DNA of 64,000 nt from Oxalobacteraceae bacterium (GTDB taxonomy: Bacteria > Pseudomonadota > Gammaproteobacteria > Burkholderiales > Burkholderiaceae_D), in NCBI GenBank assembly GCA_027490725.1, contig JAIXXN010000027.1, positions 1-64,000 of the forward strand. Direction: 5' to 3'. Positions within the stretch are counted from its first letter, which is position 1; every line of letters begins with the position of its first letter. The notes under the pieces are model-generated. The model did no database searches, had not been told where the DNA came from, and was given only the letters and a program-made list of their open reading frames with translations. Below, piece after piece: positions 38,040-47,452 of this stretch. The translations under genes and the position numbers were made by a program.

Positions 38040-38965
38040 AGCCATTATTGCTGGCCATGCCCGGTGCCGAGGCGCTCGCCGCAGCATTCGGGCGCCATCT
38101 GGATTGCGAGGCGGGGACGCTGACGCTGCACCGTTTCCCCGATGGTGAAAGCTGTCCGCAGATTCTGCCGGAACCGCGCGGGCGCGCCGTGCTGCTGCTT
38201 GCTGCGCTCGATCATCCCGATGACAAATTGCTGCCGCTGTATCTGGCGGCGAGTGTGGCGCGGGAACTGGGTGCGCGCCGGATTGTACTGGTGCTGCCTT
38301 ACCTGCCGTACATGCGCCAGGACGCAGTATTCCAGCCAGGGCAGGGCATCACCGCGCGCCATTTTGCGCGGCTACTCTCGTCCTGCTGCGATGCGCTGGT
38401 AACGGTTGACCCCCATTTGCACCGCATCCTCAGTCTCGATGAAGTGTATAGCGTGGCCAGTGAAGTGGTGCCGGCAGCGCCGTCCATTGCGGCCTGGATA
38501 CGCGATCAGGTGGCCGATCCGGTGATCGTCGGTCCGGACGGCGAGAGCGAACAATGGGCCGCGCAGGTGGCCGCGCTGGTCGGCTGTCCGTGCACGGTGC
38601 TGAGCAAAGTACGTAGCGGTGATCGCGAGGTGGCGGTGTCGCAGCCATCCGCGCAGATTCTGGCCGGGCGTACCCCGGTACTGGTGGACGATATTGTGTC
38701 GACCGCGCGCACCATGGTGGCGGCGGCTGCGCAGTTGCAGCAGGTGGCTGCCCGTGCCCCGGTCTGTATCGCCGTGCATGCGCTGTTTGCCGGCGATGCG
38801 TATGCGGTGCTGCAGGCGGCCGGCGTTGCACAGGTGGTCAGCTGCAACACCGTGCCGCATGCCAGCAATGGGATAGACCTGATGCCGGCGCTGGCAGCGG
38901 CAGCACGCCGTATGCTGCACCCTCAGGCTTTGCACACCGGCTTGCCCGGCGTCGCTACCGCCTAG
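38036..38965 (+). CDS. ribose-phosphate pyrophosphokinase homologue
   Basis: A 309-residue PRPP-synthetase-family protein. The N-terminal half contains RFPDGESCPQI, VLVLPYLPYMRQDAVFQPGQGITARHFARLL (ATP site) and TVDPHLHRI. The C-terminal half contains VIVGPDGESEQWA and the PRPP loop VLVDDIVSTARTM. It is diverged from housekeeping Prs and probably a second, pathway-specific copy. As the third gene of an FNR-type-controlled operon with a phosphorylase that may yield phosphorylated ribose, it could feed the sugar back to PRPP. Its stop lies two bases from the end of the convergent chemoreceptor gene, with no room for a terminator. Confidence 0.88.
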   Translation: MKPLLLAMPGAEALAAAFGRHLDCEAGTLTLHRFPDGESCPQILPEPRGRAVLLLAALDHPDDKLLPLYLAASVARELGARRIVLVLPYLPYMRQDAVFQPGQGITARHFARLLSSCCDALVTVDPHLHRILSLDEVYSVASEVVPAAPSIAAWIRDQVADPVIVGPDGESEQWAAQVAALVGCPCTVLSKVRSGDREVAVSQPSAQILAGRTPVLVDDIVSTARTMVAAAAQLQQVAARAPVCIAVHALFAGDAYAVLQAAGVAQVVSCNTVPHASNGIDLMPALAAAARRMLHPQALHTGLPGVATA

Positions 38966-38967
38966 GC

Positions 38968-40611
38968 CTAGGCGGCGATCCGGCGCCGCTGATCGCGCAG
39001 CGCCGCTGGCGCCTGCCCGCTGCGGCCGGCGGTCACCAGCACCGGCTGTGCCGGCGCCAGTTGCTGGACATCGATCTTGAACACACTGACCGTGCGGGCC
39101 AGCAGCACCGATTGCTCGCGCAGTGCCTGCGAGGCGGCAGCGGCCTGCTCGACCAGCGCCGCGTTCTGCTGGGTTACGCCATCCATCTCGCCGATGGCCT
39201 GATTGATCTGGCCTATGCCCATTTCCTGTTCGGCACCGGCGGCGGCGATATCGCCCATGATGTCGGTGACCCGCTTCACGCTGGCGACGATTTCCTCCAT
39301 GGTGCTGCCGGCCTGCTGCACCAGTGCGCTGCCTACGCTGACTTGCTCGACCGAGTTGCCGATCAGGTCTTTGATCTCGCGTGCCGCAGCAGCCGAGCGT
39401 TGCGCCAGTTCGCGTACTTCGGTGGCCACCACGGCAAAACCGCGGCCCTGTTCGCCGGCTCGCGCCGCTTCCACCGCAGCGTTGAGCGCCAGAATATTGG
39501 TCTGGAAGGCGATGCCGTCGATCACGCCGATAATGTCGGCAATCTTGCGCGACGAGGCATCAATCGCCCCCATGGTATCGACCACCTGTGACACCACGCC
39601 GCCACCGCGCTGCGCCACACTGGCGGCGGCCAGCGCTAACTGATGCGCCTGACGGGCATGGTTGCCGTTGTGATTGACGGTCGAGGTCAGTTCTTCCATC
39701 GAGGAGGCGGTTTCTTCCAGCGAGCTGGCCTGCCGTTCGGTGCGCGAGGACAGATCGAGGTTGCCGCTGGCGATTTCGCCGGAGGCGAGCGCAATGGTGT
39801 CGGTGGAGCGGCGGATCTCGTGCACTGAACTGGCCAGATGGTCCTTCATCTGGCGCATGAAGAAGAGCAGGCTGTGCTGATCGCGCTCGGCGGTCGCTAC
39901 CGCTACGCTGAGGTCACCTTCCGCGATGGCGCGTACGATGCTGGCCGCATATTCTGGCTCGCCCCCCAGTGAACGGTAGAGATTGCGGCCCATGATCCAG
40001 CCGCCCACGGCGGTGGCAATCGCCCCGACGATAATGGTGGCCAGCATCAGATTGCGCTGGGTCTGATAATTCAGCACCGACTTGGCGTATTCTTCGCGCG
40101 CCACATCAACCTGCAGCTTGCGCAGTGCCGACAGGTCGCGGTTCAGCGCCGGGATGCTGCGCTGCAGAGCACCCTGCAGGCGCTGTGCCTGCTCGGTCTG
40201 GCCGCTGGCCAGGGCCGCAAACAGGGGGGGGAGTATGTCGTTTTGCAACTGCCGGTAGCTCGCAGCATAGCGATCACTGAGTTCTTTTTCCTCGGGCGTG
40301 AGATAGGTCGCTACGTAGGCCGCCCAGGTCGTGTCGATCTCGCGGTTGCGGGTCTGAATTCCGGCCAGTTCGTCACGTACCTGCGACGCATCGGGGTGCT
40401 CGACACTGGCAGCGATCGCCAGGCGGTTCTCCAGCAGCAGACTATCGATGCGCGACACCTGTTCGAGTGCCACCGTGCGATCAGCGTAGACGGTTTCCAG
40501 CCCCTGATTCGAGGTCTGCATGCCGTATAGACCGAATGCACCGATGGCGATGGCCAGCGCCACCGTCACGGCGGTCATGGCATTGATACGTGCTTGCAAC
40601 GAAAGTTTCAT
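38968..40611 (-). CDS. methyl-accepting chemotaxis protein
   Basis: A 547-residue chemoreceptor. TM1 ([21 protein letters not shown]), a periplasmic four-helix sensor of about 150 residues, TM2 ([21 protein letters not shown]), HAMP-like region, then the signalling domain with hairpin tip [42 protein letters not shown]. Methylation segments include [17 protein letters not shown]. It resembles the receptor at 10219-11850 in its cytoplasmic part but differs in the sensor. It is convergent with the PRPP-synthetase-like gene, separated by two bases. The ligand is unknown. Confidence 0.95.
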   Translation of the reverse strand: MKLSLQARINAMTAVTVALAIAIGAFGLYGMQTSNQGLETVYADRTVALEQVSRIDSLLLENRLAIAASVEHPDASQVRDELAGIQTRNREIDTTWAAYVATYLTPEEKELSDRYAASYRQLQNDILPPLFAALASGQTEQAQRLQGALQRSIPALNRDLSALRKLQVDVAREEYAKSVLNYQTQRNLMLATIIVGAIATAVGGWIMGRNLYRSLGGEPEYAASIVRAIAEGDLSVAVATAERDQHSLLFFMRQMKDHLASSVHEIRRSTDTIALASGEIASGNLDLSSRTERQASSLEETASSMEELTSTVNHNGNHARQAHQLALAAASVAQRGGGVVSQVVDTMGAIDASSRKIADIIGVIDGIAFQTNILALNAAVEAARAGEQGRGFAVVATEVRELAQRSAAAAREIKDLIGNSVEQVSVGSALVQQAGSTMEEIVASVKRVTDIMGDIAAAGAEQEMGIGQINQAIGEMDGVTQQNAALVEQAAAASQALREQSVLLARTVSVFKIDVQQLAPAQPVLVTAGRSGQAPAALRDQRRRIAA

Positions 40612-40959
40612 AGTGCATCCCCATTGTGTGGTGAGCCGGAGTCTGGTCGCCTTTTGCCCATATTGGTAGGCAATTGGTCTACTTTGTCTAGGTCAAGAAT
40701 AGCACTTTGAATTGCCATGAAATACACACATTGTCACGCGCCCAGTTGCTACTGGCTGGCGGGCAGGATAGCGCCTCGGGGGATTATGCGACATCTGCGG
40801 CAAGTAAAATTGTCTTTTTATCTTTTAGGATTGATAATGAAAAACAACCATAAGTATTTTTTCATGAAAATCGGACCTCATGCCAGAACAGTATCGTAGT
40901 AGCCGCTCCGTAGTGCGCGTCTCCCGGTGGCAGCCCACCTGCTACCCGACGGAAGTCTT
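40612..40959. other. divergent gene-free stretch, AT-rich
   Basis: 348 bases holding the upstream regions of the chemoreceptor (minus) and the CHASE2 gene (plus). The stretch 40805-40870 is strongly AT-rich. CTAGGTCAAG at 40688-40697 resembles the right half of the FNR-type box at 35063, but the left half is missing. A 60-codon frame at 40717-40899 has no family likeness. Confidence 0.5.
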
Positions 40960-42807
40960 ATGAGCGATCAGCATGCTCGCTCTTCGCCGGCGCCGACGCC
41001 GGCACTGTCCAGTCGTCTGCTGCGTCTATGGCGCGGGTTCAGCCGTCTGGCCGATCTGTGCGCCCACCATTTCAATGGCGATCTGCGCGCCAGTCTGTTC
41101 TCGGCGGCACTGGCGGTGCTGGCGCTGAAAATCGGCGCACTCACGATTCTGACCAAGTTATCGCTGCTGGTGGTGTCGAATCAGGCGCTGGTGAGCGCTC
41201 CGCAAGTGCCGCTGGCTGGCAGCGGGCCACTGGTGCTGTATCTGAGTGAGAACCAGTGGCAGCAACGCTATCTGGAACGTTCGCCGCTGGACCGTTGTAA
41301 GCTGGCCGAGGATCTGGGGGCGCTGCTGGCGCGCGGACCACGCCAGCTACTGGTCGATTTCGACCTGTCGCCGGCGGCGCAGGAAGCCCAGTCGAGCTGC
41401 CAGCGTCAGCTCGATGCTTTGCTCGATCAGCATGCGCAGCAACTGGTGCTGCTGATGCCTTACCGGGTCGCGTCAGACGTCTTGCTGGCCCAGAAGGCCG
41501 CATGGCTGGCCGCGCGCTGCCAGGCCGGGGTGGCGTTCGGTGATGGCGGCCTGAACGTATCGCTGGGGGCGGTGCTGGATTATGTCCCCGAGAGCGATGC
41601 GATGGCCGATGCGATGCATGAGCGGGCGCAGGCGGGTGCCTGCGCACAGTTGGCCAGTGCGGCCGGCGCCGAACGCTGGTTACGGCGCGGCGCCGATCCC
41701 GAGATGAATGATGGCGCCGCTGAAGCCATCAATTTTTCCGGTTTCAGCAAGCAGGTGGTGGCACTCGCGCTGGACGATCCTGCCGTGGACGATATCCGTA
41801 ACTGGGGCGAGCGGCAGGTGTATCTGGGCGGTGACTATGGCGGCAGCAAGGATGACCGTTTTCTGACGCCGATGGGAGCGTTGCCCGGCGTCGCGATTCA
41901 CGCCGCCATTGCGTGGACTCAGGCCCATCCGGTACGTGAATTGCCGCATGCGCTGGGCATGCTGGTGGATGTGGTGACGGCGTTCGTGTTTAGCCTCGGC
42001 ATCGGGTTTTTCTGGTTGCGCTATCTGAAACTGAGCTGGTACGGGCGTGGCTTTGCCCGCGAAAACTCGACCCTGCTGGTGATCGGATTTGTCGGCTATT
42101 TTCTGGCCATGCTGTGGCTGTTCTTCCAGCTGTCGGTGCTGCTGTTTGCCTACGGGATACTGATTGCGCCCATGCTGATCGGACTGACCATGTTGATTGA
42201 CGGCTTTGTACGCGGGCCGATCGGGGCCAGTCTGGAACTGCGCGCCACCACGTCCACGCAGGAGCGCGCCGCAGCGGCGCTGATGCCAGCGCAGGTCATG
42301 CCGGTGCTGTGCACAGGGCTCATCGTGTGCGTTCTGCTGAAGCTGTTGCATCACGGGCCAGCGCCGCTGGTACTGGTCGGCGTGACGCTGCTGGCAGCCC
42401 TGCTGGACCGGGTGCTGCCGGTGCTATGGCCTGCTGCTGACAGCGCCCATGCTCATGCCGGGCAGGACGCCTATCCATACTGGTATCTACTGGGCTGGAT
42501 TGTGCCGGTGCTGCTGCTGGCCGTGCTTGCCGATCATTACGCGGCGAGCGGAGTGGGGGGACTGTTGAGTGGCTTTATCGGATTGATTGCAGGGCTGCTG
42601 CTGGTGCTGTGTACGGGCTTGCTGCGGGCCTTGCGGTGGCGCCGTTTTCAGCGGCCGGAACGCTGGTTCTCGGCCAGTCTGCTCGGTATCCAGCAGCCGC
42701 TGCAGGGATGGCGCGATGTGCCCGGGATACTGGCGTTCGCCGTGCGACATATTGTGTACTGGGTAGTTCTGGTGGCTGCGCTGCAGCTGATATTGAGTCA
42801 TTCGTAA
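40960..42807 (+). CDS. CHASE2-domain membrane sensor protein
   Basis: A 615-residue protein. One TM (residues about 45-70) leads into an extracytoplasmic CHASE2 domain (residues about 85-310: LVLYLSENQWQQRYLERSPLDRCKLAEDLGALLARGPRQLLVDFDLSP; ending in INFSGFSKQV... GRQVYLGGDYGGSKDDRFLTPMGALPGVAIHAAIAWT-type sequence). About ten further TM helices follow instead of the kinase, cyclase or GGDEF output domain normally attached to CHASE2. GGAAG precedes the ATG. The next two genes follow within 50 bases, so it probably heads an operon with an exported protein and an M48 peptidase. It may pass a signal within the envelope rather than to the cytosol; that is inference. Confidence 0.82.
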   Translation: MSDQHARSSPAPTPALSSRLLRLWRGFSRLADLCAHHFNGDLRASLFSAALAVLALKIGALTILTKLSLLVVSNQALVSAPQVPLAGSGPLVLYLSENQWQQRYLERSPLDRCKLAEDLGALLARGPRQLLVDFDLSPAAQEAQSSCQRQLDALLDQHAQQLVLLMPYRVASDVLLAQKAAWLAARCQAGVAFGDGGLNVSLGAVLDYVPESDAMADAMHERAQAGACAQLASAAGAERWLRRGADPEMNDGAAEAINFSGFSKQVVALALDDPAVDDIRNWGERQVYLGGDYGGSKDDRFLTPMGALPGVAIHAAIAWTQAHPVRELPHALGMLVDVVTAFVFSLGIGFFWLRYLKLSWYGRGFARENSTLLVIGFVGYFLAMLWLFFQLSVLLFAYGILIAPMLIGLTMLIDGFVRGPIGASLELRATTSTQERAAAALMPAQVMPVLCTGLIVCVLLKLLHHGPAPLVLVGVTLLAALLDRVLPVLWPAADSAHAHAGQDAYPYWYLLGWIVPVLLLAVLADHYAASGVGGLLSGFIGLIAGLLLVLCTGLLRALRWRRFQRPERWFSASLLGIQQPLQGWRDVPGILAFAVRHIVYWVVLVAALQLILSHS

Positions 42808-42822
42808 TTGAAGGTGAAACCC

Positions 42823-43473
42823 ATGTTGAAGTTGCCGTCCCTGCTGGTATCGCTGTGTCTACTGCCGGCGGCCCATGCTGCCACCGAGTGTGTAATGCCG
42901 CCCCTTCAGCAAAGTGAGAAATCGCCACAGCTGGCAGAAGCCACCAAACAGCTGCGTACTAGCAATCCCTGCAAAGTGGTGGCCGGTCTGAGTGCCAAGT
43001 CGCTCGGGACGGTGTGGGCGGGCCTGCTGTCGAGTAAAAAAACTGGTGGCCGCCGCCTCGAGCCCGCCGTTCCGGACGGTATGCCCAACGGCACGGTGCT
43101 AGGCGGAGCGGGCGGGGTGCACTTTGATTTGCGCAGCGTTGCCGCCGAGGGCATCCGCTCCTTCCAGCTGGTGCGCGGCAATCAGCCGCTCGCGGTGAAT
43201 CTGGCGGCGGCGCTGGAGTTTGACGTGCCGGCCAGCGGCAGCGAGGCTTACCAGTGGAGTCTGGCAACCCGTATCGCCACCTACCATGGCGAGTACACCC
43301 TTGCTGATGAAACCGAACGCCGCGAAGTCGAGGCGCAACTGGCGCAACTCGAACGTGCTGCACTGGATCCGGTCGCCCGGCTGGTGTATCAGGCAGCGAT
43401 CTATGACGAGGCCAATCTGTTTGCCGAGCGCGACCGTGTCTACCAGCAGCTGCGTGCCTTGCTGGCACTCTGA
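42823..43473 (+). CDS. exported protein of unknown function
   Basis: A 216-residue protein with a signal peptide (LKLPSLLVSLCLLPAAHA) and two cysteines early in the mature part (ATECVMPPL, TSNPCKVV). The C-terminal half is helical (ADETERREVEAQLAQLERAALDPVARLVYQAAIYDEANLFAERDRVYQQLRALLAL) and resembles the tail of the DUF928-type proteins found beside CHASE2 genes, which I cannot confirm. AAGGTGAAACCC precedes the ATG, 15 bases after the CHASE2 stop. It is a likely periplasmic partner of the CHASE2 protein. Confidence 0.72.
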   Translation: MLKLPSLLVSLCLLPAAHAATECVMPPLQQSEKSPQLAEATKQLRTSNPCKVVAGLSAKSLGTVWAGLLSSKKTGGRRLEPAVPDGMPNGTVLGGAGGVHFDLRSVAAEGIRSFQLVRGNQPLAVNLAAALEFDVPASGSEAYQWSLATRIATYHGEYTLADETERREVEAQLAQLERAALDPVARLVYQAAIYDEANLFAERDRVYQQLRALLAL

Positions 43474-43519
43474 TATTTTTGACGAGCGTTGTGGCGCCTT
43501 GCTGCGACAGGAGAACTGC

Positions 43520-44896
43520 ATGACCGAGGGACAGAAATTTGCTGCACGCGTCTTGTTGCTGGCGCTACTGGGGCTGCAGCCGCTGCAGTCGGCAATGGCC
43601 TTGCCAACAAAAAAAGCCGATAAAGCCTCGGCAAAGGCCGCTGCTGCTGCCGCTGCTACTGCTGCCGCTGCCGCTGCCGCTGCCGCCAGTGCCGAGGCCA
43701 GTGCCGTCGTGCCGGCAGCACCGGTCGCCGCGCCGGAAGCGCTAGCGCCGCTCGCCGATACCCCGCCGGCCGAAGCGCCCGGACTGTTTGACCGGGTGAA
43801 GAGCCTGTTCGGCAGCAGCGACAAGTCGGAAAATAGTGACAGGGCCGAGCCGGCAGGGAAGGGCGAGAAGGGTGACAAGGGCGAGTCTGGCGAGAAAAGC
43901 GCGGAAGGCCCGTCCTTCTTCAGTCGCCTGACGGGGAGTGCCGGCTCACCCACCAAGGTCAAGGATATTGATGAAGTGTTCGCGCTCTCGGCACACGAGT
44001 TCGATCCCAGTTGCAAATCGCTGGTCGAGCCCTTCGGCACCACGGACAGCTTGCTCTCGCTGGGCAAGCTCGGCACCAAGCTGATGATCAATAACGCCAG
44101 TGCCCGCTACGGCTTTGGCGGGCAGATCATGGATTTGCGCAGCACGATACGGCTGGCCGGTAAGAACCTGAACTGGTTGCCGATGGAGGCCGAGCGCATG
44201 CTGGGTGAACGCATCCATACCGAGATGGTGGCGGACTTTCTCGATGGCGAACGCAAGGCGAACCGGCCAGCACTGGCACGTGCCAATCAGCTCATGCAGT
44301 TGCTGCTGACCTCGGTCAAGGAAGAGATGCCGTACAAATTCCAGATCGATGTCCGCAAGGGCAGCGGGAATGCGCAGGCCTTGCCGGGCGGTTTTCTGGT
44401 GATTGACCGTGATCTGGTGGTGCTGCCGAAGAATGAAGACAAGGCTTACTTCGCGCTCGCCCATGAACTGGCGCATGTATTGCAGCGCCATGAGACGCGC
44501 GCCATTCAGGCGCGCATGACCGATTCCATCGATAGCGTGGACGGCTTGCGCAAGCTGATCGACGGCGTTGGCAACAAGCCGGCTTCGATTCTGGCCTATT
44601 CCAACGACATCATGACGCGCTTTGTGGTGTTTTCCAAAGATCAGGAAATGCAGGCCGATGCCTGTGCCGTGCGCTTGCTGGATGTAGCCCTGCACGACAA
44701 GAAAAAACTCCATCAGGTGATCCGCAGTTATCAGGCCAGTCTGCCGCCGCCCACCCCGGATGCAGTCGCAGCCAACCAGCTTGGCATGTTTATCGACAAC
44801 GTGCAGAAGATGGACAAACTGGGCGAGCAGCATCCGAATACGCAGGCCCGCAGTGCCAATCTGGAACGCATGCTCGCCGAGGTCGACAAGCACTAG
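43520..44896 (+). CDS. M48-family metalloprotease, exported
   Basis: A 458-residue exported peptidase. Signal peptide (FAARVLLLALLGLQPLQSAMA), then a low-complexity Ala/Lys run encoded by GCT/GCC repeats, and a charged linker (AGKGEKGDKGESGEKSAEG). The peptidase domain runs from about residue 220: the zinc motif is HELAH in FALAHELAHVLQRH, and the third ligand Glu is in KDQEMQADACAVRLL. PGGFLVIDRDLVVLPKNED is typical of BepA/YcaL-like M48 enzymes, which act in envelope protein quality control. AGGAGAA precedes the ATG. It is the last gene of the CHASE2 operon and convergent with the histidine kinase. Confidence 0.88.
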   Translation: MTEGQKFAARVLLLALLGLQPLQSAMALPTKKADKASAKAAAAAAATAAAAAAAAASAEASAVVPAAPVAAPEALAPLADTPPAEAPGLFDRVKSLFGSSDKSENSDRAEPAGKGEKGDKGESGEKSAEGPSFFSRLTGSAGSPTKVKDIDEVFALSAHEFDPSCKSLVEPFGTTDSLLSLGKLGTKLMINNASARYGFGGQIMDLRSTIRLAGKNLNWLPMEAERMLGERIHTEMVADFLDGERKANRPALARANQLMQLLLTSVKEEMPYKFQIDVRKGSGNAQALPGGFLVIDRDLVVLPKNEDKAYFALAHELAHVLQRHETRAIQARMTDSIDSVDGLRKLIDGVGNKPASILAYSNDIMTRFVVFSKDQEMQADACAVRLLDVALHDKKKLHQVIRSYQASLPPPTPDAVAANQLGMFIDNVQKMDKLGEQHPNTQARSANLERMLAEVDKH

Positions 44897-44917
44897 CGGT
44901 GCCCGCTACGCCGGGAT

Positions 44918-47452
44918 TCACTGCATCGGCAGGTGTACGGCGAACATGGTGCCATGGCCCGGTTCGCTCTCGACAGTGATGCGGCCGTGGTGTTTGTCGA
45001 CGATCTTGCGGACGATGTCGAGCCCCAGCCCGCTCCCTTCGCCGGCTGGTTTGGTGGTGAAGAAGGCGTCGAAGATACGGTCGCGGATTTCCGGCGGAAT
45101 GCCGCAGCCGGTGTCGCGGATTGAGACTACTGCCTCGTTGCCGACCCGGCCGATATCGATGCTCAGGGTGCCCTGATTCTGCATGGCCTGGATGGCGTTG
45201 TAGATCAGATTAGTCCAGACCTGACTCAGTTCATCCGGCAGGCAGCGCAGCATGCCGATAGCCTGGTAGTTACGGACCACCTCGATGCCCTGTTTGGTCT
45301 GGTTCTGATAAATGGTTAGCACGGTATCGAGGCTCTGGCCCAGATCGATCTCGCGCAGTTCGCCGGAACTGTCGACACGGGAATAGGTTTTCAGCGCGAA
45401 GACAATCTTCGCCACCCGCTCTACGGCGGTATTGATATTGCTGGCGCTACTGACGATGGAGGCCATGCTGGCCGCCGTATCGAGCACGAAGTCGCTGTGC
45501 GGGTGTGCCAGCAACAGTAAATAGTGGCTGGCGTGCGCATGCGCGCGCAGTTCCACCAGCAGCGCCGCCTTGCGCCGTGCATCCTCGATGCCGGCCGTCT
45601 CCAGCACACTGGTCACATCGCGGGTCAGGGCGCGTTCTTCGCGGGTGTTGAGCAGTTCGCCCGTGGCGCGGGTGTGCTGCAACATATCGATAAACAGTTG
45701 CTGGGCCGGCAGGTCGAGCAGCTGGAATAGGCGCGGCAGATTCGCCAGGGTCTGCTGCAGTGCTTCGGCAATATTGTGTCCGCTGGCCTTGATGGCGCCA
45801 ATCGGAGTATTGATTTCGTGCGCCACATTGGCCACCAGTTGCCCCAGCGAGGCCATTTTCTCCTGCTGGATGATCATCGCCTGTGCCTTGCGCAGTGTCG
45901 CCAGGGTGTCCGAATTGGCCAGCGCAATCGCGCCATAGGCACACAGGGTGCGGAAAATCGCCACGTCGCGTTCGCCATAGGCATGTGCGCGCGGGGTGTG
46001 GATCGACATCACACCCAGTACCAGTTCGCCCGCCATCAGGGGCGCATAGATGGCACTGGTGCCGGCCTGCGCATCGAGCACTTCCTGCTGTTCGGCGATA
46101 CACAGGGCGGCCGCCGGGTCAATGTCGATTAATTCGTCGTTGCGTGGCAGGCGCTGGCCATTATCGACGCCCAGTACCAGTGCCAGCTTGCTGCCGCCGG
46201 AGCGCAGCCGGTAGATGCGGTAACTGTGGGTGTCGAGCAGGGCGCTGACGTGACGGTCTAGCGACGACAGTACGGCAGCCTGCTCCAGATTGCCGGTGAT
46301 TTCCCGGCCGATCGCGCCCAGCTGCTCGAGCGTGGCATTGGCTTGCTCGAGGGTTGCTGCGCGCTGGGCTTCGGCCTCGTGCTGGGCTTCCAGTGCGGCC
46401 GCGTTGTCGAGCGCAATGGTCAGGTAGGAGCACAGGGTACGGAAGATCGATTGCTCGCGTTCGCTGTAGGCATTCGCTTCCATGGTCTGTACCGACATCA
46501 CGCCCAGCAGACGCTCGCCGACGATCAGCGGCGAATACAGATTGCTCAGATTGGGGCAACTGCCGGCCAGATAGCGCGGCTCGCCGGGACGCATGTGCCG
46601 TACCACTTCCAGGCGGGTGTGCGCACAGCGCGACGACATGGCCAGCGGATCATCGAGCGCGAGCGAGAATGGTGCCAGCGTGGCGCCGTTTTCCATACCG
46701 AACACCATGTCCAGCTTCTGGGTATTGCTGTTCATCAGCAGTACGAAGAAGGTATTGGTTTTTAACAGCTGATGTACATTCAGGGCCAGCGAATGGAACA
46801 CCGCCTGCATGTCCAGACAGGCGGTGAATTCGCGACCGATCCGGCCGATCACTTCCAGATCGCTGGCGCGTGCGGCGGTGAGCTGCAGCAGTTTCTGGGT
46901 TTCTGCAAACAGGCGGGCGTTTTCCGTGGCGGCACTGAGAATATTGGTGATGGTTTTGAGCAGCGCGACGTCGGCTTCGCTAAAAGCGAATTCCAGATCG
47001 AGGTGCTGCAGCGTCACCACGCCGGTGACTTCGTCGCCACTGATCATGGGGATGAAGGCGGCGCTTTTGGCGTTCTCGCCGCGCAGTACCGGATTGCCGT
47101 AGGCGATGCTGTGCTGATCGAGCTTTTCGTTGAACAGCAGGGCCTGGCGGGTGCTCAGTACATGCTTGCGGAAACCGTAAATAGCAATCGTGTGAGGGGC
47201 TTCGCGGACGTCGCGTTCGATGTAGTAGGGCACGTTGAACTGCTGCTGTTCGCTGTCCAGCAAGGCGATGCTGACCACCTGCGCATCAAAGATGGCGCGG
47301 ATTTTATCGCCCACGATGGCGCAGATATCGTCCAGTTCCAACCGGGCTGCCAGTGCGCTTTGGACGCTGTTGATGATGGCCAGATCCGCTTCGCGCTGGG
47401 CCATCAGCTGGGCGCTGACGCTGCTACGCCCCTGGCCGTGGGCGGTACTCAT
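44918..47452 (-). CDS. three-GAF sensor histidine kinase
   Basis: An 844-residue soluble kinase. Three GAF domains in tandem (about residues 25-180, 205-365, 380-515), then a dimerisation/phosphoacceptor region with H-box MASLGQLVANVAHEINTPIGAIKASG, and a HATPase_c domain with N-box WTNLIYNAIQAMQ, G1 IRDTGCGIPPEIRDRIFDAFFTTK and G2 GEGSGLGLDIVRKIVDKHHG. There is no TM segment, so it senses a cytosolic or diffusible signal. GAF can bind cyclic nucleotides, haem or small molecules; no ligand is deducible. Its start overlaps the upstream response-regulator stop by four bases, making a two-gene operon. Confidence 0.93.
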   Translation of the reverse strand: MSTAHGQGRSSVSAQLMAQREADLAIINSVQSALAARLELDDICAIVGDKIRAIFDAQVVSIALLDSEQQQFNVPYYIERDVREAPHTIAIYGFRKHVLSTRQALLFNEKLDQHSIAYGNPVLRGENAKSAAFIPMISGDEVTGVVTLQHLDLEFAFSEADVALLKTITNILSAATENARLFAETQKLLQLTAARASDLEVIGRIGREFTACLDMQAVFHSLALNVHQLLKTNTFFVLLMNSNTQKLDMVFGMENGATLAPFSLALDDPLAMSSRCAHTRLEVVRHMRPGEPRYLAGSCPNLSNLYSPLIVGERLLGVMSVQTMEANAYSEREQSIFRTLCSYLTIALDNAAALEAQHEAEAQRAATLEQANATLEQLGAIGREITGNLEQAAVLSSLDRHVSALLDTHSYRIYRLRSGGSKLALVLGVDNGQRLPRNDELIDIDPAAALCIAEQQEVLDAQAGTSAIYAPLMAGELVLGVMSIHTPRAHAYGERDVAIFRTLCAYGAIALANSDTLATLRKAQAMIIQQEKMASLGQLVANVAHEINTPIGAIKASGHNIAEALQQTLANLPRLFQLLDLPAQQLFIDMLQHTRATGELLNTREERALTRDVTSVLETAGIEDARRKAALLVELRAHAHASHYLLLLAHPHSDFVLDTAASMASIVSSASNINTAVERVAKIVFALKTYSRVDSSGELREIDLGQSLDTVLTIYQNQTKQGIEVVRNYQAIGMLRCLPDELSQVWTNLIYNAIQAMQNQGTLSIDIGRVGNEAVVSIRDTGCGIPPEIRDRIFDAFFTTKPAGEGSGLGLDIVRKIVDKHHGRITVESEPGHGTMFAVHLPMQ

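Noticed and set aside
40683..40696. FNR-type box before the chemoreceptor (TTTGTCTAGGTCAA)
   Set aside because: The right half matches but the left half does not, so it fails as a 14-base site.
40717..40899. 60-codon frame in the AT-rich region before the CHASE2 gene
   Set aside because: No RBS or family likeness; Cys/Trp/His-rich start looks random.
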